A stretch of 11,928 nt of DNA from contig JANXRU010000245.1 of the NCBI GenBank assembly GCA_025356715.1, positions 1-11,928 of the forward strand, written 5' to 3'. The notes below the pieces were generated by a model that was given only the letters and a program-made list of their open reading frames with translations, was not told the DNA's origin and did not search any database. The DNA comes from Bacteroidota bacterium. GTDB taxonomy: Bacteria > Bacteroidota > Bacteroidia > B-17B0 > B-17BO. The position numbers were made by a program, and so were the translations under genes. How positions within the stretch are numbered: the stretch's first letter is position 1; each line of letters starts with the position of its first letter. This document shows, piece after piece, positions 8,088 to 11,928 of the stretch.

Positions 8088-10898
8088 ATGAATACAGAAC
8101 CTAAAAAAAAGAAAAGCTTAATTAAACGAATTTTTAAATGGACCGGAATTACGTTTCTTGTTTTAATAATTTGCGTGATTGCTGCGCCATTTATTTTTAA
8201 AGATAAATTAGTACAATTAGTAAAAGACCAAGCAAACGAGAACCTCAATGCTAAGGTCGATTTCGGAGACTTTGATTTAACTTTGTTTAGCTCTTTTCCT
8301 GATTTTAGATTTAAAATTCAAAATGTTTCTGTGATTAATGTAGAACCTTTTGCCGGCGATACGTTGGCGTTTATTAAACAATTAGCGTTCGATTTAAATA
8401 TTAAATCGGTTATCAGTGGTGGGCCTTATCAAATTAATTCAGTGACAATTGACGATTCTAAAATTTCGGCCATAGTGATGCATGATGGAAAAGCCAATTG
8501 GGATATTACAAAACCAAGTACTGATACTACTAAGGCTGCTGCATCTTCCGAGCCAACAAAGTTTGATGTAAAATTAAAATCCATGAAAATAAACCATGCT
8601 AATATTACTTACAATGACATGCAAGGTAATATGAGCGCATCTTTAAAAGATTTGAATTATACGTTGAGTGGCGATTTTACACAAGATAATTTTGTATTAA
8701 GTAATTTGTTAGATATAGCAGAAACCACTGTAAATTCAGGTGGAGTAGGGTATTTAACAAAAGCGAAAATGCATTTTAAGGCCGATTTAGATATGGATAT
8801 GCCAAAAATGAAATTTACATTTAAAGAAAATGAATTAGGGTTAAATGATTTAGGTTTTACATTCGATGGCTTTGTAGCGATGCCAACTGATGATAAAATG
8901 ATGGATTTAAAATTTGCGGCTAAGCAAACTGAATTTAAATCTATTTTATCATTAATACCAAGTGTATATTCTAAAGATTTTGCTTCCGTAAAAACGTCTG
9001 GTAGCTTAAAATTAGATGGTAAAGTAAATGGTACCATGCATAGCGAAAAAGATAGCACTAAAAACACCTATCCATCATTCGAAATTAATTTAGGTATTGC
9101 TAACGCGATGTTTAAATATCCATCATTACCAAAATCAGTCAATGATATTAATATTGATGTACACGTTGAAAATAAACAAAATTATTTGGACGCAACCGTT
9201 ATTGACGTCAATAAGTTTCATTTAAATATGGCAGGAAACCCTATTGATATGTGGGCTCATGTAAAAACACCTATCTCTGATCCTGCTATAAATGCTGAGA
9301 TAAAAGGAATTGTAGATTTAGTATCTGTTAAAGAATTTGTTCCCTTAGATAAAGGAGATGCCATGAGCGGCACAATCAAAGCGGATGTTAAAGCAGCAGG
9401 TCGTATGAGTAGTTTAGATAAAAAAGAATACGATAAATTTGCTATGAGCGGTTCTTTAGAAATTGATAAAATGAATTACAAAACATCAACATTACCTTAC
9501 GATGTATTGTTGAATGTAATGAAATTGAATTTCACCAATCAATATGTAGAGCTATCGAGTTTTGATGCCTTAATGGGTAAATCGGATATTAAAGCTTCTG
9601 GTAAAATAGAAAACTTTATGCAATATGTATTTAAGGATTCTTTAATAAAAGGAGCCTTTAATGTACAATCAAATTTTATGGATTTAAATCAATTAATGAG
9701 TAGCTCTTCAACCTCTACAACAACTGCTAAAGCAGATACATCAGCGATGAGTGTAGCAGAAGTGCCAGGTAATATTGATTTTAATTTAAATACCAATTTT
9801 ACTAAAGTATTATACGATAATTTAACCATTGATAATATGGTTGGAAACATTGTAGTAAGAAAGAAAAAAGTAGACATGACGGATTTAAAATTAGCAGTAT
9901 TAGGCGGTAATGTTTTAATGAATGGTTATTACGAAACAACTAATCCTAAAAAACCAACGGTTAGTATGAATTTTAAAGTTGATAATTTTGATATTCAAAA
10001 AACATTCAACGCATTTAATACGGTACAAAAAATTGCACCTATTGGCAAATACGCACAAGGTATATTTACCGCTACACTTGAAAACTTTAAAGCAGATTTA
10101 GACACGAAGATGTCACCCATCATGGAATCGTTGCATGGTAACGGTGTGTTTAAAACAAGTAGTGTATCTGTAGGTGGTTTCCCTGCCTTTGTAAAGTTAG
10201 GCGAAGCCTTAAAAATAGAGCAACTTAAAAACTTAACCATACAAAATGTAGTAGCCGACTACGAGTTTAAAGATGGAAGAGTTAATTTACGTAACCCCGT
10301 GAAAGTAAAAGTTAATAAAATTGATGCCGAAATAACTGGTTCTACAGGCTTCGATCAAACCATTGATTATAATTGGAAATTAGATGTGCCTACCGAATTA
10401 TTTGGTGCACAAGCAAACTCAATGGTATCGGGTTTATTAGGACAAGCAAGTTCGGCGGTTGGTACTAACATTAGTTTACCTAAAATAGTGAAAGTAAATG
10501 TTGGTTTTGGTGGAACAGTAATGAAACCGACTATTAAAACAGGGATGAAAAACGGAGCAACCTCCACTGTAAAAGAAGAATTAGTAAACACCGTAAAAGA
10601 CAAAGCCAACGACGAAGCTCAAAAAATATTAATAGATGCGCAAGCACAAGTTGATAAAATAAAAGCGGAGACACAAACTGCTGTAGAAAAAATAAAAGCA
10701 GAAGGATATGCACAAGCAGATGCTTTGGTTGACCAAGCAGGCAATGCCTTTGCTAAAATAGCTGCCAAAAAAGCCGCTGAAATAGCTAAGAAGGAAGTAG
10801 ATAAAAAGGCACAAAAAGTATTGGACGAATCAGAAGCTCGTTGCAATAAAATTTTAGAAGACGCTAAAGTTAAGAGTGCTGCCGCTGCTGGGAAGTAG
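8088..10898 (+). CDS. AsmA-family inner-membrane/periplasmic protein with long coiled-coil tail
   Basis: The 936-residue protein has a basic cytoplasmic N-terminus (KKKKSLIKR), one membrane anchor (about 17-37) and a long periplasmic part. The start of that part (NENLNAKVDFGDFDLTLFSSFPDF, about 51-73) is characteristic of AsmA proteins. The body is rich in alternating beta strands, as expected for the lipid-carrying groove of the AsmA/TamB/YhdP superfamily. An AsmA_2-like C-terminal module lies near 660-820, including FKTSSVSVGGFPAFVKLGEA. Residues 828-930 are a charged, Ala/Lys/Glu-rich helix with 11-residue periodicity (VDKIKAE and VEKIKAE are 11 apart). The family is linked to phospholipid transport or outer-membrane assembly; the exact substrate here is unknown. 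It lies 40 bases after the PorE-like gene and six before the RHS fragment, with no terminator on either side. The start is the first ATG in frame; it gives a positively charged end before the anchor, as expected. Confidence 0.9.
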   Translation: MNTEPKKKKSLIKRIFKWTGITFLVLIICVIAAPFIFKDKLVQLVKDQANENLNAKVDFGDFDLTLFSSFPDFRFKIQNVSVINVEPFAGDTLAFIKQLAFDLNIKSVISGGPYQINSVTIDDSKISAIVMHDGKANWDITKPSTDTTKAAASSEPTKFDVKLKSMKINHANITYNDMQGNMSASLKDLNYTLSGDFTQDNFVLSNLLDIAETTVNSGGVGYLTKAKMHFKADLDMDMPKMKFTFKENELGLNDLGFTFDGFVAMPTDDKMMDLKFAAKQTEFKSILSLIPSVYSKDFASVKTSGSLKLDGKVNGTMHSEKDSTKNTYPSFEINLGIANAMFKYPSLPKSVNDINIDVHVENKQNYLDATVIDVNKFHLNMAGNPIDMWAHVKTPISDPAINAEIKGIVDLVSVKEFVPLDKGDAMSGTIKADVKAAGRMSSLDKKEYDKFAMSGSLEIDKMNYKTSTLPYDVLLNVMKLNFTNQYVELSSFDALMGKSDIKASGKIENFMQYVFKDSLIKGAFNVQSNFMDLNQLMSSSSTSTTTAKADTSAMSVAEVPGNIDFNLNTNFTKVLYDNLTIDNMVGNIVVRKKKVDMTDLKLAVLGGNVLMNGYYETTNPKKPTVSMNFKVDNFDIQKTFNAFNTVQKIAPIGKYAQGIFTATLENFKADLDTKMSPIMESLHGNGVFKTSSVSVGGFPAFVKLGEALKIEQLKNLTIQNVVADYEFKDGRVNLRNPVKVKVNKIDAEITGSTGFDQTIDYNWKLDVPTELFGAQANSMVSGLLGQASSAVGTNISLPKIVKVNVGFGGTVMKPTIKTGMKNGATSTVKEELVNTVKDKANDEAQKILIDAQAQVDKIKAETQTAVEKIKAEGYAQADALVDQAGNAFAKIAAKKAAEIAKKEVDKKAQKVLDESEARCNKILEDAKVKSAAAAGK

Positions 10899-10904
10899 AA
10901 AATT

Positions 10905-11928
10905 ATGAAAAACGAATTAAGTTTTTTATACGAACTCACAAACCATTTAGGTAACGTACTAACAGTTGTAAGTGATAGGAAAATAGCCGTTGACAACAAT
11001 AACGATAACATAGTGGACTATTTTTTACCAGATGTGGTTAGTGCAACTGATTATTACGCCTTTGGAGCTCCTATGCCAGGCAGACAATTTAATACGAATG
11101 CGTATCGTTACGGCATGAATGGACAAGAGAGAGAGGATGAAATAGCAAACGGAATTTATACAGCAGAGTATTGGGAATACGACAGTAGAATTGGTAGAAG
11201 ATGGAATCAAGACCCGAGTGTTGCTCCATGGGAAAGTCCTTATGCTTGTTTTGCCAATAATCCAATTCTATATAGTGATGTAAATGGCGATGAGGCAACT
11301 GGTGAACCCAAAAGCAAAGTAACAGTTGTAAGTGCGCCCGTTGGTAATGCGTCTGCATCTGCAACTGATAAAGCACAGCCATGTTTAACTTGTGGTAGCA
11401 CTGGCGCTAATATTAGTTTAACTGCTGTTTCAACTTCTAATAGTAGTCCTCAAAGTAGTAGTTCTCAAGGCAGTGCAGCTGCAGCATCTACACTTCCAGT
11501 TTATGATAATAACAAACCTAATACTAAAGTTTATGGAAGTAACGTTTTAACTTCAGCTTCAAATATGAACACTTCAAATAGTTATAGTGAAATAAACTAT
11601 GCAGAGCCAGCATCAAATGCAGGAATGAATTTTCAAGGCCCAGAGGTTGGAGTTGGCGTAGGTCCTTTTTCCGCTACTACTAATGGTAATTTTGGTGCTA
11701 GTGCTTCTGCTGGTCCTTTTGGAGCAGGAACAGATGGGTTCTCATATGAAGGGCAATCTATAGGTGGTGAAAGTAAATCTACTAACCAATTTTCGTATTT
11801 AGTAGCTGAGGGATCTACTATTCTTAAAAGAGTAGATATTTATGATGTGATAACAACGGGTAATTCAGCTTTTATTACAAAAACAAACATTATTCGTTTT
11901 AGGTCGGAAACCTTTCCTTCAGGTTTGA
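10905..11928 (+). CDS. Orphan RHS repeat-associated core with variable C-terminal region (3' end outside window)
   Basis: An open frame of 341 codons runs from ATG 10905 off the window end. Residues 9-130 are the RHS-repeat-associated core of Bacteroidota: YELTNHLGNVLTVVSDRK (9-26), YYAFGAPMPGR (50-60), YRYGMNGQEREDE (68-79), TAEYWEYDSRIGRRWNQDP (86-104) and SPYACFANNPILYSDVNGD (111-129). Normally this core closes a shell of more than a thousand residues; here it follows the start Met by eight residues, with an in-frame TAG at 10896-10898 (the asmA stop), so the shell is absent. There is no signal peptide. After the core comes a variable part: a CxxC (Cys160, Cys163), a Ser/Asn/Ala-rich stretch (165-240), a Gly-rich stretch (245-290) and a more ordered segment (295-341). 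I do not recognise a toxin domain, but the catalytic end may lie beyond the window. GGAAG at 10891-10895, inside the end of asmA, is a possible ribosome binding site nine bases before the ATG. Confidence 0.85.
   Translation, partial: MKNELSFLYELTNHLGNVLTVVSDRKIAVDNNNDNIVDYFLPDVVSATDYYAFGAPMPGRQFNTNAYRYGMNGQEREDEIANGIYTAEYWEYDSRIGRRWNQDPSVAPWESPYACFANNPILYSDVNGDEATGEPKSKVTVVSAPVGNASASATDKAQPCLTCGSTGANISLTAVSTSNSSPQSSSSQGSAAAASTLPVYDNNKPNTKVYGSNVLTSASNMNTSNSYSEINYAEPASNAGMNFQGPEVGVGVGPFSATTNGNFGASASAGPFGAGTDGFSYEGQSIGGESKSTNQFSYLVAEGSTILKRVDIYDVITTGNSAFITKTNIIRFRSETFPSGL

Noticed and set aside
10619..11011. Minus-strand frame rich in Ala, Ser and Leu at the asmA/RHS junction
   Set aside because: It is the reverse-strand shadow of the Ala/Lys-rich coiled-coil codons. 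It crosses two supported genes and shows no family motif.
11089..11382. 97-codon minus-strand frame rich in His and Gln
   Set aside because: It is antisense to the conserved RHS core, and its composition is explained by that core's codons. I considered it as an immunity gene, but those normally follow the toxin on the same strand.

Overview
The window looks like chromosomal DNA of an AT-rich member of the Bacteroidota, probably a free-living or environmental lineage. Several features agree on this: a promoter of the Bacteroidota type (TTTG, then TATATTTG) at 194-225, genes that mostly lack Shine-Dalgarno sequences, a lipoprotein with a charged stretch after the lipidated Cys, a PorE-like TPR/PD40/CRD/OmpA protein, and an RHS core of the form common in this phylum. 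GC content was judged by eye only.

Layout. (1) 2-160 is the 3' end of a 3-hydroxyacyl-CoA dehydrogenase. (2) 194-864 is a self-contained unit: consensus promoter, a small secreted Cys-containing lipoprotein and a strong intrinsic terminator. (3) 1023-2414 encodes an HTTM-domain membrane protein whose conserved N-terminus seems to extend upstream of its first ATG. It converges, with a 2-bp gap, on dacB (2417-3865, minus strand), a PBP4-type D-Ala-D-Ala carboxypeptidase/endopeptidase. (4) dacB is divergent from a TrmN6-type tRNA methyltransferase gene (3997-4713). (5) 4789-10898 is a same-strand run without terminators: a periplasmic protein of nine 34-residue TPRs, a PorE-like peptidoglycan-binding protein, and a 936-residue AsmA-family protein with a long hendecad coiled-coil tail. 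(6) Six bases after asmA begins an RHS-repeat-associated core lacking the large N-terminal RHS shell. It is fused to a low-complexity variable region and is still open at the window end.

How the genes fit together. Apart from the dehydrogenase and the methyltransferase, most products belong to the cell envelope: lipoprotein, membrane protein, peptidoglycan hydrolase, peptidoglycan-anchored OmpA protein and AsmA lipid-transport-like protein. The TPR/OmpA/AsmA run is plausibly one envelope-biogenesis operon, and the orphan RHS piece sits at its end, where it would be expressed by read-through. I see no CRISPR, tRNA, rRNA or insertion sequence. No clearly new multi-gene system can be demonstrated here. 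The best leads are the orphan RHS cassette, the AsmA tail and the start-codon problem of the HTTM gene.
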